From CAMBDR01 sp046597185 (GTDB lineage Bacteria; Pseudomonadota; Gammaproteobacteria; Burkholderiales; Burkholderiaceae_D): a stretch of DNA of 6,745 bases. The stretch spans positions 1 through 6,745 of the forward strand of contig JBKJLF010000575.1 in the NCBI GenBank assembly GCA_046597185.1. Reading direction: 5' to 3'. The translations under genes and the position numbers were made by a program. How positions within the stretch are numbered: position 1 is the stretch's first letter; every line of letters begins with the position of its first letter. The notes under the pieces are model-generated. The model ran no database searches. It was given only the letters and a program-made list of their open reading frames with translations, and was not told where the DNA came from. Shown here piece by piece: positions 1-6,610 of this stretch.

Positions 1-543
1 TACGATTTGCCGGATAACTTGGCTTGCGTGGCCGCCGGGCATCGCCGTTTTACGCTGTTTCCACCGGAACAATTGCGCAATCTGTATATCGGTCCGCTGG
101 ACTTTACGCCCGCCGGACAATCCATCAGTCTGGTCGATTTTAGCAAACCCGATTTTGAACGCTTCCCCAAATTTGCCGAAGCCGTGCGCCATGCCCAGGT
201 GGCGGAAATGGGGCCGGGTGACGCGCTGTTTTTACCCAGTATGTGGTGGCACCATGTGGAAGCGCTGGATCGCTTTAATGTGCTGGTAAATTACTGGTGG
301 CGACAATCGCCCGAGTTTATGGATACGCCCACCAATGCGATGATGTTGGCGCTGATGACCATACGCGACCTGCCGCACGAACAACGGGTGGCCTGGCAAG
401 AGCTGTTTCGCCACTACGTGTTTGAAACCGATGCCAACAGCTTTGAACATATTCCACCCAATGCACGCGGCGTATTGGCCCCCATGAACGCGGATATAGC
501 GCGCTCGGTACGGGCACAGTTACTGAAAAAAATGAATCGCTAA
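1..543 (+). CDS. FIH-like cupin_8/JmjC 2-oxoglutarate oxygenase (C-terminal part)
   Basis: Reading frame 1 is open from the first base, so the gene starts outside the window; 180 C-terminal residues are present. The segment resembles the double-stranded beta-helix core of human FIH (asparaginyl hydroxylase). Visible residues 1-6 (YDLPDN) match the FIH stretch around Asp201 and Asn205, so the first iron-binding His of the HxD motif should lie one codon upstream. An LFPPEQ motif follows at about 18-23, VDFSKPDFERFP at about 45-56, a PGDALFLP strand at about 72-79, then WWHHVEAL with the distal iron-binding His (bases 250-255), and VNYWW. The residue aligned with the 2-oxoglutarate-binding Lys214 of FIH appears to be Arg. 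The family hydroxylates proteins or small molecules using Fe(II) and 2-oxoglutarate; the bacterial substrate is unknown. Similar cupins neighbour flavin halogenases in TonB-linked sugar loci. The fold and metal site are well supported; the substrate is not. Confidence 0.85.
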   Translation, partial: YDLPDNLACVAAGHRRFTLFPPEQLRNLYIGPLDFTPAGQSISLVDFSKPDFERFPKFAEAVRHAQVAEMGPGDALFLPSMWWHHVEALDRFNVLVNYWWRQSPEFMDTPTNAMMLALMTIRDLPHEQRVAWQELFRHYVFETDANSFEHIPPNARGVLAPMNADIARSVRAQLLKKMNR

Positions 544-569
544 AAATGAATCGCTAAAAATGAATCACT
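528..569 (+). repeat. 14-bp tandem repeat, three copies, across the oxygenase stop codon
   Basis: Units lie at 528-541, 542-555 and 556-569. The first two are identical (AAAAATGAATCGCT) and the third differs by one base (CACT instead of CGCT). The array begins in the last codons of the oxygenase gene, and its stop TAA is at 541-543. Each unit recreates ATG-AAT-C(G/A)C-TAA, a copy of the gene's own end (Met-Asn-Arg-stop). Replication slippage that duplicated the gene terminus is the simplest explanation. Confidence 0.9.
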
Positions 570-601
570 AAGCAGCCGGATTGAATCTGGCGCTGCGAAA
601 A

Positions 602-607
602 AAGGAA
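602..607 (+). promoter_or_regulatory. Ribosome-binding site of the halogenase gene
   Basis: AAGGAA sits seven bases before the ATG at 615. It leaves too little room for the in-frame TTG at 609, so it decides the start. The GH3 gene downstream has the same hexamer at the same distance from its start. Confidence 0.75.
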
Positions 608-614
608 ATTGACC

Positions 615-2129
615 ATGCAAGAAAAAACCCGCCCCACTGGCTACCGCCCCCCGGTGCGCCGCGTCGTCATCGTTGGCGGTGGCACCGCAGGCTGGATGGT
701 GGCCGCCGCCTTGTCAAAAACCTTGGGCAAAATCCTCGACATTACCCTGATCGAATCGGATGAAATCGGCACCGTTGGCGTGGGCGAAGCCACCATTCCC
801 ACGCTCTTGACCTTTCATAATCTGCTGGAATTGAACGAACAAGAATTCATGGCCGCGACCCAGGCCACCTTTAAACTGGGCATCAGCTTTGAAAACTGGC
901 GCAACGTGAAGGAAGACTACATCCATTCCTTCGGCAGCACCGGCACCGACCATTGGACGGCGGGTTTTCAGCATTTTTGGCACAAGGGGCGCGAGCGCAA
1001 ACTGGCGGGCGAGTATGGCGAGTATTGCCTGGAATTGAAAGCCGCGCAAGAAAACCGCTTCGCCCATTTGCCGCAAGGCGGCATGAACTACGCCTACCAC
1101 ATGGACGCCTCGCTGTATGCCAAATTCCTGCGTAAATTCAGCGAGCCTTTCGGCGTCAAACGCATCGAAGGCAAAATCGTGGAAGTGCAAACCGATGCGG
1201 TGACGGGTGACATCAGCTTACTGCGGCTTGATTCCGGGGCCAATATTACCGGTGACCTGTTTATCGATTGCACCGGCTTTCGCGCCATGTTGATTGGTGA
1301 GGCGATGAAGGTGGAATATGAAGATTGGTCGCACTGGCTGTTTTGCGACAGCGCCATCGCAGTGCAAACCGAATCGGTGGGTGAAGCCGTGCCCTACACC
1401 CGCTCGATTGCGCGCGATGCGGGTTGGCAGTGGCGCATCCCTTTGCAGCACCGGGTGGGCAATGGCATCGTGTTCTCCAGCCGCCACACCGATAAGGATA
1501 CGGCCAAGCAAACGCTGCTGGCCAATATTCAAGGCAAAGCCCTGACCGAGCCGCGCCTGTTGCGCTTTACGCCGGGTCAGCGCCGCAAAACCTGGCATGG
1601 CAACTGTGTCGCCATTGGCTTGGCCAGCGGCTTTTTGGAGCCGATTGAATCGACCAGCATCCACCTGATCCAGCGTGGCATCATTCGGCTGATGCAAATG
1701 TTCCCCACCAACGGCATCAGTCAGGCCGATATTGACGAATACAACAAGCAAACCAGCTATGAACTGCAACACATTCGCGACTTCATTATTTTGCATTACC
1801 ACGTCACCAATCGTAACGACACGCCATTTTGGCAGACTTGCAAAAACATGTCGATTCCGGCTTCGCTGCAGCACCGGATTGACCTGTTCACCGAAACCGG
1901 GCGCGTGTTCCGGGTGCCCAATGAATTGTTCACCGAAAACTCGTGGATTCAAGTCATGCTGGGTCAAGGCATCATGCCGCATCAGCATCACCAAACCGCT
2001 GATTTGATGGGTGATGCCGAGTTATCGCAATTTCTCGATGGCATCTGCGGCCATATCACCAAAACGGTCTCGCATTTGCCAACGCATCAGGCCTATGTGA
2101 AGCAATACTGCGGCGTGGCACCAGCTTGA
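615..2129 (+). CDS. Flavin-dependent halogenase, 'tryptophan halogenase' family
   Basis: This 504-residue protein has the usual length for the family (about 500-540). The family uses FADH2 from a separate flavin reductase, O2 and halide to make hypohalous acid, which is channelled to an electron-rich arene. All hallmarks are visible: the FAD-binding GGGTAGW at 21-27, the catalytic Lys in ATFKLG at residue 87 (equivalent to Lys79 of PrnA), the diagnostic WxWxIP as WQWRIP at 271-276, and EPIESTS at 342-348. That last motif holds the catalytic Glu (345) and the Ser-Thr halide site. The enzyme is therefore probably active and cytoplasmic. It sits between an FIH-like oxygenase and a GH3 glycosidase. 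From the literature, this context recalls the TonB-receptor-associated halogenases of Brevundimonas (BrvH) and Xanthomonas, which brominate free indole in vitro and have unknown natural substrates. A specific tryptophan-7-halogenase name would be an over-call. No flavin reductase is seen nearby. Confidence 0.93.
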   Translation: MQEKTRPTGYRPPVRRVVIVGGGTAGWMVAAALSKTLGKILDITLIESDEIGTVGVGEATIPTLLTFHNLLELNEQEFMAATQATFKLGISFENWRNVKEDYIHSFGSTGTDHWTAGFQHFWHKGRERKLAGEYGEYCLELKAAQENRFAHLPQGGMNYAYHMDASLYAKFLRKFSEPFGVKRIEGKIVEVQTDAVTGDISLLRLDSGANITGDLFIDCTGFRAMLIGEAMKVEYEDWSHWLFCDSAIAVQTESVGEAVPYTRSIARDAGWQWRIPLQHRVGNGIVFSSRHTDKDTAKQTLLANIQGKALTEPRLLRFTPGQRRKTWHGNCVAIGLASGFLEPIESTSIHLIQRGIIRLMQMFPTNGISQADIDEYNKQTSYELQHIRDFIILHYHVTNRNDTPFWQTCKNMSIPASLQHRIDLFTETGRVFRVPNELFTENSWIQVMLGQGIMPHQHHQTADLMGDAELSQFLDGICGHITKTVSHLPTHQAYVKQYCGVAPA

Positions 2130-2146
2130 TTCAATCGTCTATTTTT

Positions 2147-2152
2147 AAGGAA
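2147..2152 (+). promoter_or_regulatory. Ribosome-binding site deciding the GTG start of GH3
   Basis: AAGGAA lies seven bases before GTG at 2160. This supports the rare start codon, and the resulting N-terminus is a good signal peptide. Confidence 0.75.
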
Positions 2153-2159
2153 CCCCTCT

Positions 2160-4433
2160 GTGACACTTTCCAAAACCACCCTGGCACTGGCCGTAACTTG
2201 CGCCCTGTCCGGTGCCGCGCACGATTGCGCTGCAGACAGCACCAAACCCGACAGCAGCAAACCCATCACTGTCGTCACCGGCCCCTGGACCAATCAGGCG
2301 CTCGGCCCGGATCAACGCACGGCCTTGCTGATGGCGCAAATGACGCAGGATGAAAAATTGAAACTGGTGCTGGGCCATTTTGGTAGCGATTTTGAGCCCA
2401 AGGGCACCAAAAAACACCCCAAAGCCTTGCCGCATTCAGCCGGCTATGTTGAAGGCGTACCGCGCCTTGGGATTCCGGATATTTTTGAAACCGACGCCGG
2501 GCTGGGCGTGGCCACCCAAGGCTCGGGCAAAGCCGCCCCGCGCGAGCGCACCGCGCTACCATCTGGCCTGGCCACCGCAGCCACCTGGAACCGCGAACTG
2601 GCCTTGCAAGGCGGTGCCATGATCGGTGCCGAAGCGCGCGCCTCCGGCTTTAACGTGATGTTGGCGGGCGGCGTCAATTTACAGCGCGAGCCACGCAACG
2701 GGCGCAACTTTGAATATGGCGGCGAAGACCCCTTGTTGGCTGGCACGATGGTGGGTTTACAAATCAAGGGCGTTCAATCGAATAAAATCGTCTCGACCCT
2801 GAAGCACTTTGCCATCAATTCGCAAGAAACCGGCCGCTTCGTGCTGGATGCGCGCATCGACGATGCCAGCGCGCGCATGTCTGACCTGTTGGCCCTGCAA
2901 TTTGCCATGGAAGTGGGTGACCCCGGTTCGGTAATGGGCGCGTATAACCGCGTCAATGGCGTGTATGCCTGCGAAAGCAATTACTTGCTCAACGAAGTGT
3001 TGAAGCAGGATTGGGGCTTCAAGGGTTATGTGATGTCAGACTGGGGCGCGGTACATAGCACGGTGGCGGCAGCCAACAGCGGGCTGGATCAACAGTCGGG
3101 CTGGGAGTTTGACGAGAGCAAGTACTTTGGTGGTGCACTCAAGGAAGCGGTGGAAAACGGCGCAGTGCCGCAAGCGCGGCTGGACAATATGGTACAGCGC
3201 ATCTTGCGCACGCTGTATGCGTATGGGGTGATGGACAATCCGGTAGCGGTGGGCGGCAAGATCGACCATGCGGCCCATGCTTTGGTTAGCCGTAGCGATG
3301 CCGAAGAAAGTATGGTGCTACTGAAAAACAGCAAAAACTTGCTACCACTGAAGGCCGATACCCGCAAAATTTTGGTGATCGGTGCCCATGCGGATGTGGG
3401 CGTGCTCTCCGGTGGTGGCTCCTCGCAAGTCTACCCGGTGGGCGGCATGGCGGTGCAGGGCATCGAGCCATTATGGTGGCCCGGCCCGGTGGTGTACTAC
3501 CCATCCTCGCCGCTGGCGCATATCCGCGCCCTGGCCCCCAAGGCTGAAGTAATTTACCACGACGGGCGTGACGCCAAGGCAGCAGCGCAAGCGGCGGCAG
3601 GGGCGGATGTGGTGCTGGTCTTTGCCGACCAGTGGATAGGCGAAGCCAACGATGCGCGCAATTTGAGTTTGCCCAATAAGCAGGATGACTTGATCGCCGC
3701 CGTGGCAAGTAGCAACCCCAACACGGTGGTGGTGCTGGAAACGGGTGGCCCGGTCACCATGCCGTGGCTGGATCAGGTTGGCGCGGTATTGGCGGCGTGG
3801 TACCCTGGCAGCAGTGGCGGTGAAGCCATCGCAAGGGTGTTGTTTGGGGTAGTGAACCCGTCTGGCCGCTTGCCCGCCACCTTCCCGGCGTCGGAAAGCC
3901 AATTGCCGCGCCCCGTGTTGGATGGCGACCGCGAGAATGACCTCAAACGCTTTACCGTCAACTATTTTGAAGGTGCCACGGTTGGCTACAAATGGTTCGA
4001 CGCCAAGGGCTTGAAACCGCTATTTCCCTTTGGGTTCGGCCTGTCTTACACCACCTTCAGCTATTCCGACCTGAAAAGCGAATTGAAGGATGGCAATTTG
4101 CAGGTCAGCTTCAAGGTCAGTAACAGCGGCAGCGTAGCGGGCAAGGAAGTGGCGCAAATCTACGTGGCCCCGGCCAAGGGCGGTTGGGAAGCGCCCAAAC
4201 GGCTGGGCGGCTGGGACAAGGTAGAACTGGCCCCCGGCCAGAGCAAACAATTGAGCGTGGTGGTAGACCCGCGCCTGCTGGCCATGTTTGACAGCAAGAG
4301 CCGCCGCTGGCGCGTGGCAGCGGGCCAATACCGCGTCATTCTGGCGCAGCATGCGGCTGATGCCAAGGCTGCCAGCGTGACGGTGAGCCTGCCCAAACGC
4401 ACGCTGGATGTACGCGGCAAGGATGTCAGATAA
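2160..4433 (+). CDS. Exported GH3 family beta-glycosidase (beta-glucosidase-like)
   Basis: The protein has 757 residues, the usual size of three-domain GH3 enzymes. It removes terminal non-reducing beta-linked sugars, most often glucose, with retention. The N-terminus has a Lys at 5 and a hydrophobic core at about 6-20, followed by AAHDCAAD, so it fits a Sec signal peptide for the periplasm; no lipobox is seen. The (beta/alpha)8 domain shows Asp112 in ETDAGLGV, EPRNGRNFEYGGEDP at 177-191 and KHFAIN at 215-220. The nucleophile is Asp294 in SDWG. These match the sugar-binding and catalytic Asp95, Arg158, Lys206, His207 and Asp285 of the barley enzyme. The second domain carries a probable acid/base, Glu495, in GEANDARNLSLP. 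A fibronectin-III-like domain covers about 640-745, with GKEVAQIYV. It starts 30 bases after the halogenase gene and is probably co-transcribed. Exact linkage and sugar specificity cannot be read from the sequence. Confidence 0.95.
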   Translation: MTLSKTTLALAVTCALSGAAHDCAADSTKPDSSKPITVVTGPWTNQALGPDQRTALLMAQMTQDEKLKLVLGHFGSDFEPKGTKKHPKALPHSAGYVEGVPRLGIPDIFETDAGLGVATQGSGKAAPRERTALPSGLATAATWNRELALQGGAMIGAEARASGFNVMLAGGVNLQREPRNGRNFEYGGEDPLLAGTMVGLQIKGVQSNKIVSTLKHFAINSQETGRFVLDARIDDASARMSDLLALQFAMEVGDPGSVMGAYNRVNGVYACESNYLLNEVLKQDWGFKGYVMSDWGAVHSTVAAANSGLDQQSGWEFDESKYFGGALKEAVENGAVPQARLDNMVQRILRTLYAYGVMDNPVAVGGKIDHAAHALVSRSDAEESMVLLKNSKNLLPLKADTRKILVIGAHADVGVLSGGGSSQVYPVGGMAVQGIEPLWWPGPVVYYPSSPLAHIRALAPKAEVIYHDGRDAKAAAQAAAGADVVLVFADQWIGEANDARNLSLPNKQDDLIAAVASSNPNTVVVLETGGPVTMPWLDQVGAVLAAWYPGSSGGEAIARVLFGVVNPSGRLPATFPASESQLPRPVLDGDRENDLKRFTVNYFEGATVGYKWFDAKGLKPLFPFGFGLSYTTFSYSDLKSELKDGNLQVSFKVSNSGSVAGKEVAQIYVAPAKGGWEAPKRLGGWDKVELAPGQSKQLSVVVDPRLLAMFDSKSRRWRVAAGQYRVILAQHAADAKAASVTVSLPKRTLDVRGKDVR

Positions 4434-4453
4434 ATATCTCTGGAGCAAATCAC

Positions 4454-5662
4454 ATGCACACAACGATGAGTACCACCGAAATTTTTCTGATCGCGATGCT
4501 GCTGATCTTTTCGCTGCCGTATCTGGTTTGGCGCTTGTTAAAAACCGATTATTATGCGCCTCTGGTGGTGGTGCAAATCATTGCCGGCATCATTTTGGGG
4601 CCGGGCGTGATCGGTGCGGCCTTCCCGGATTACTACAAATTCGTGTTTAACCCGCAGGTGATTGAATCGTTGAATGGTCTGGCGTGGTGGGCGGTGATGT
4701 TGTTTGTGATGATTGCCGGCATTGAGCTGGATTTAAAAGACGCCTGGAAATATCGCAAAGAAAGCGCCATTACCGCAGGCTTGGCGTTGGGCACGCCGCT
4801 CGTCACTGGTTGTCTGGCGGGCCTGGCCCTGTTGATGGCCGATGGCTGGATCGGCCCCCAAGCCGCGAGCTGGCAATTTGTGGCCGGGGTGGGCATGGCG
4901 TGTGCGGTAACGGCCTTGCCGATTCTGATTTTGCTGATGGAAAAATTGGCGATTTTGCGCCAGCCGATAGGCCAGCGCATTTTGCGCTACGCCAGTCTGG
5001 ATGATGTGGCAATTTGGGGCGTATTGGCCTTGATTTTATTGGATTGGACCAGGGTTGGGCGGCAGGTGGGTTTTTTGTTGGTGTTTTGTTTGGCCACCCT
5101 GCTGTTCAGAAAACTGATGCGCGCCATTAACGAGATCGACCGCTGGTATTGCGCCCTGGTATGGTTAGCCGCCTGCAGTTTTGCGGCAGATTGGGCCGGT
5201 TTGCATTTTATGGTGGGCGCGTTTCTGGCGGGTGCGGTGATGGATGCGCACTGGTTTAATCAGGAAAAAATGGATTTAATGCGCCACCATGTGTTGCTGT
5301 TGATGATGCCGGTTTTTTTCCTGAGCACGGGCTTGCGCACCAACTGGCGGGTGGGTGGCGCGGCGGTGTTTCTGGCGGCGGGTTTGTTTCTGATTACCTC
5401 GGTAGGCGGTAAATTGGCGGGGGTGCATCTGGCCGGGAAGATTTTGAATTGGCAAAAAGGCGAGGCTTCAATTATTGGCTGGCTGCTGCAAACCAAGGCG
5501 CTGATCATGATAATTTTCGTCAATATTTTGCTCGATAAGGGGATTATTACCAGTGAGACTTTTACCGCGCTGTTATTGATGGCGATTGTGAGTACGATGT
5601 TGACGATTCCGGTGGTGAAGCCGAAGTTGGATAAGCTGGCGGCGCTGAAGATGAAGAGGTGA
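4454..5662 (+). CDS. CPA2-type cation/proton antiporter
   Basis: This 402-residue, very hydrophobic protein has about 12 predicted membrane segments and fits the sodium/hydrogen exchanger fold (PF00999). Visible signatures are ILGPGVIG (47-54), AGIELDLKDAW (88-98), LDDVAIW with the paired Asp183-Asp184 (182-188), GAFLAGAVM (255-263), PVFFLSTGLRTN (286-297) and GGKLAG (318-323). Paired aspartates are the ion-binding site of electrogenic NhaA/NapA-type exchangers, which suggests Na+ (or K+) exchange for protons across the inner membrane. The protein ends soon after the last helix, so it lacks the NAD-binding RCK/TrkA-N domain of KefB/KefC. The ATG at 4454 has GGAG eight bases upstream; an ATG four codons later is the alternative. 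It begins 20 bases after GH3 and closes the operon. Its link to sugar use is inferred only from position; it may set pH or ion balance during uptake. Confidence 0.88.
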   Translation: MHTTMSTTEIFLIAMLLIFSLPYLVWRLLKTDYYAPLVVVQIIAGIILGPGVIGAAFPDYYKFVFNPQVIESLNGLAWWAVMLFVMIAGIELDLKDAWKYRKESAITAGLALGTPLVTGCLAGLALLMADGWIGPQAASWQFVAGVGMACAVTALPILILLMEKLAILRQPIGQRILRYASLDDVAIWGVLALILLDWTRVGRQVGFLLVFCLATLLFRKLMRAINEIDRWYCALVWLAACSFAADWAGLHFMVGAFLAGAVMDAHWFNQEKMDLMRHHVLLLMMPVFFLSTGLRTNWRVGGAAVFLAAGLFLITSVGGKLAGVHLAGKILNWQKGEASIIGWLLQTKALIMIIFVNILLDKGIITSETFTALLLMAIVSTMLTIPVVKPKLDKLAALKMKR

Positions 5663-5736
5663 GGGTTTGCGTATGGCCGGGTTGGGGCAATATGCCACCA
5701 AAACGTAAAACGACTGCGACCCGACTATATTTTGGA
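5663..5736. other. Intergenic stretch after the operon; no convincing terminator
   Basis: Only a weak interrupted hairpin (GGCA-ATA-TGCC) can be drawn here, and no T-tract follows it on the plus strand. Transcription of the operon may end elsewhere, or by Rho. Confidence 0.4.
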
Positions 5737-5766
5737 TTGAGAATACGGTATTATTCCGTCTAATAT
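5737..5766 (+). promoter_or_regulatory. Probable sigma-70 promoter of the toxin-antitoxin pair
   Basis: TTGAGA (5737-5742, five of six matches to the -35 consensus) is followed after 18 bases by TAATAT (5761-5766, four of six matches to the -10). This predicts a short leader of about 15-20 bases before the antitoxin start at 5790, with GGGGA at 5781-5785 as ribosome-binding site. The boxes are called by eye. Confidence 0.5.
5742..5752. promoter_or_regulatory. Palindrome between -35 and -10, likely operator
   Basis: AATAC-G-GTATT is a perfect 5-bp inverted repeat around one base. It overlaps the last base of the -35 box and runs into the promoter spacer. Type II toxin-antitoxin pairs are usually repressed by their own antitoxin or complex at such sites, so this is a candidate operator. 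It is short enough to be a chance palindrome. Confidence 0.4.
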
Positions 5767-5789
5767 ACGCATCGCCAAGCGGGGAAATT

Positions 5790-6014
5790 ATGACAATGAC
5801 ACTGGATGCCATCGAAACCGAAGTAATGAATTTGAATACGGAAGATCGCTCTCATTTACTCGACAGACTCATTTCCAGCCTCGATTCCGATGCAGCAATG
5901 CTTGCGGAATGGGAGGCAGAAGCGGAACGGCGTGATGCCGAAGTGGATGCAGGACAAGTCCAGCTTGTGCCATTGGATGACGCATTGGCAGCGCTTTACG
6001 CAAAATTGCAATGA
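5790..6014 (+). CDS. Addiction-module antitoxin (PF09720/TIGR02574 type)
   Basis: This 74-residue acidic protein matches the small 'putative addiction module component' antitoxin family in length and layout. An N-terminal helical part carries LSTEER-like and LLxxLxxSLD-like patterns (here NTEDRSHLLDRLISSLDS, about 16-33). A highly charged middle follows (AEWEAEAERRDAEVDAG, about 39-55), then the typical C-terminal VPLDDALAALYAKL. Such antitoxins bind and neutralise a RelE/ParE-like toxin in the cytoplasm and repress their own promoter. The ribosome-binding site GGGGA is four bases from the ATG at 5790 and ten from a second in-frame ATG at 5796, so either could start the protein. Its stop codon overlaps the toxin start as ATGA, which implies translational coupling. 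The frame is intact although the partner toxin is interrupted. Confidence 0.85.
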   Translation: MTMTLDAIETEVMNLNTEDRSHLLDRLISSLDSDAAMLAEWEAEAERRDAEVDAGQVQLVPLDDALAALYAKLQ

Positions 6015-6304
6015 CACGGTCAATTCACCCGGCGGCATAGCAAGAGTTGAATGAGGCTTTTGAATATTATCAGGCCCGTGGTGGCAAGCTACTGGCAAGG
6101 GCCTTTCTTGATGAAATTCAACGTGTCGCCGCCCTCCTTGAATCCAATCCAACTTTTGGCGTCATCATCCGCGGGACGAGACGGCGCTTTTTGTTAAAGC
6201 GCTTTCCGTTTTTACTTATTTACCGTATTGATGGTACTGGAATTCGGATTTTAGCGATTGCGCACCAAAGTCGGCAGCCTGGGTATTGGAATAAAAGACG
6301 TTGA
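6011..6304 (+). pseudogene. ParE/RelE-like toxin interrupted by an amber codon
   Basis: Starting at the ATG that overlaps the antitoxin stop, the frame reads MTRSIHPAA, then TAG at 6038-6040, then continues in the same frame as QELNEAFEYY and on to a TGA at 6302-6304. Both sides of the stop match the RelE/ParE family: HPAA-x-QEL at the first strand and helix, AFLDEIQR and LESNP in the helical hairpin, then RRFLLKRFPFLLIYRI and the hallmark AIAHQSRQPGYW at the end. Full length would be about 97 residues, normal for ParE. One base change from GAG or AAG (the usual Glu or Lys here) or CAG would create the TAG. Reinitiation at TTG 6047 would give 85 residues without the first beta strand, with no good ribosome-binding site. 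I judge the toxin inactive or barely made; amber suppression or a sequencing error are alternatives. Confidence 0.85.
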
Positions 6305-6610
6305 CTGCCTTGGCAACCAATTTTATAAGTTGGACGTGCCAACATGTTGCGACTTACTTCAATTAATTTATGGATCGGGAAAACGATATAATTGCCATTG
6401 CGGCTGGCTAGGCACAACGCGCAATATTTGGGGCAGCAAAGATTTCTACAATATATCAAAAGGAGACCGCTCGCCTGATGGTGTTGAGTATAGATGTTCG
6501 CATTACAGTGAATTCAGTATTTAGGCTTATCAATGTTTAGGTGCGAAAACTTTTATGATTTGCCACAAATATGGCTACGCTCAATTCGCGGGACATCCAC
6601 GGCTAAGTGT
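6305..6610. other. A+T-rich flank with no recognised gene
   Basis: The stretch between the broken toxin and the transposase end is lower in G+C than the operon. One plus-strand frame stays open to a TAG at 6522-6524. It begins inside the toxin frame at a TTG (6258) without a ribosome-binding site, and its Cys/Tyr-rich product resembles no family I know. Somewhere near 6525-6610 the left end of the IS element should lie. The GC-rich patch at about 6580-6606 is a candidate for its terminal repeat, but the other end is not in the window to compare. Confidence 0.5.

Noticed and set aside
609..614. TTG at 609 as the halogenase start
   Set aside because: It lies one base from the AAGGAA site; the ATG at 615 has proper spacing.
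714..1190. Minus-strand open frame of 158 codons opposite the halogenase N-terminal half
   Set aside because: Phe/Gln/Gly-rich translation typical of an antisense frame; all plus-strand halogenase motifs lie over it.
1218..1994. Long minus-strand open frame (258 codons) opposite the halogenase
   Set aside because: It is a shadow of a strongly conserved plus-strand gene. The product has no recognisable motif and there is no start signal.
3471..3902. Minus-strand open frame opposite the second GH3 domain
   Set aside because: Antisense shadow of conserved GH3 sequence; no family features.
4428..4439. AGATA-AA-TATCT hairpin at the GH3 stop codon as a terminator
   Set aside because: The stem is five mostly A-T pairs with a two-base loop and no T-tract, and the next gene starts 20 bases downstream.
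5677..5700. Possible hairpin GGCA-ATA-TGCC after the antiporter as a terminator
   Set aside because: Short interrupted stem followed by A residues rather than T on the plus strand; too weak to call.
6258..6524. Plus-strand open frame of 88 codons after and inside the toxin
   Set aside because: It starts at a TTG within the toxin frame with no ribosome-binding site, has no ATG start, and its Cys/Tyr-rich product resembles no family I know. The length is possible by chance.
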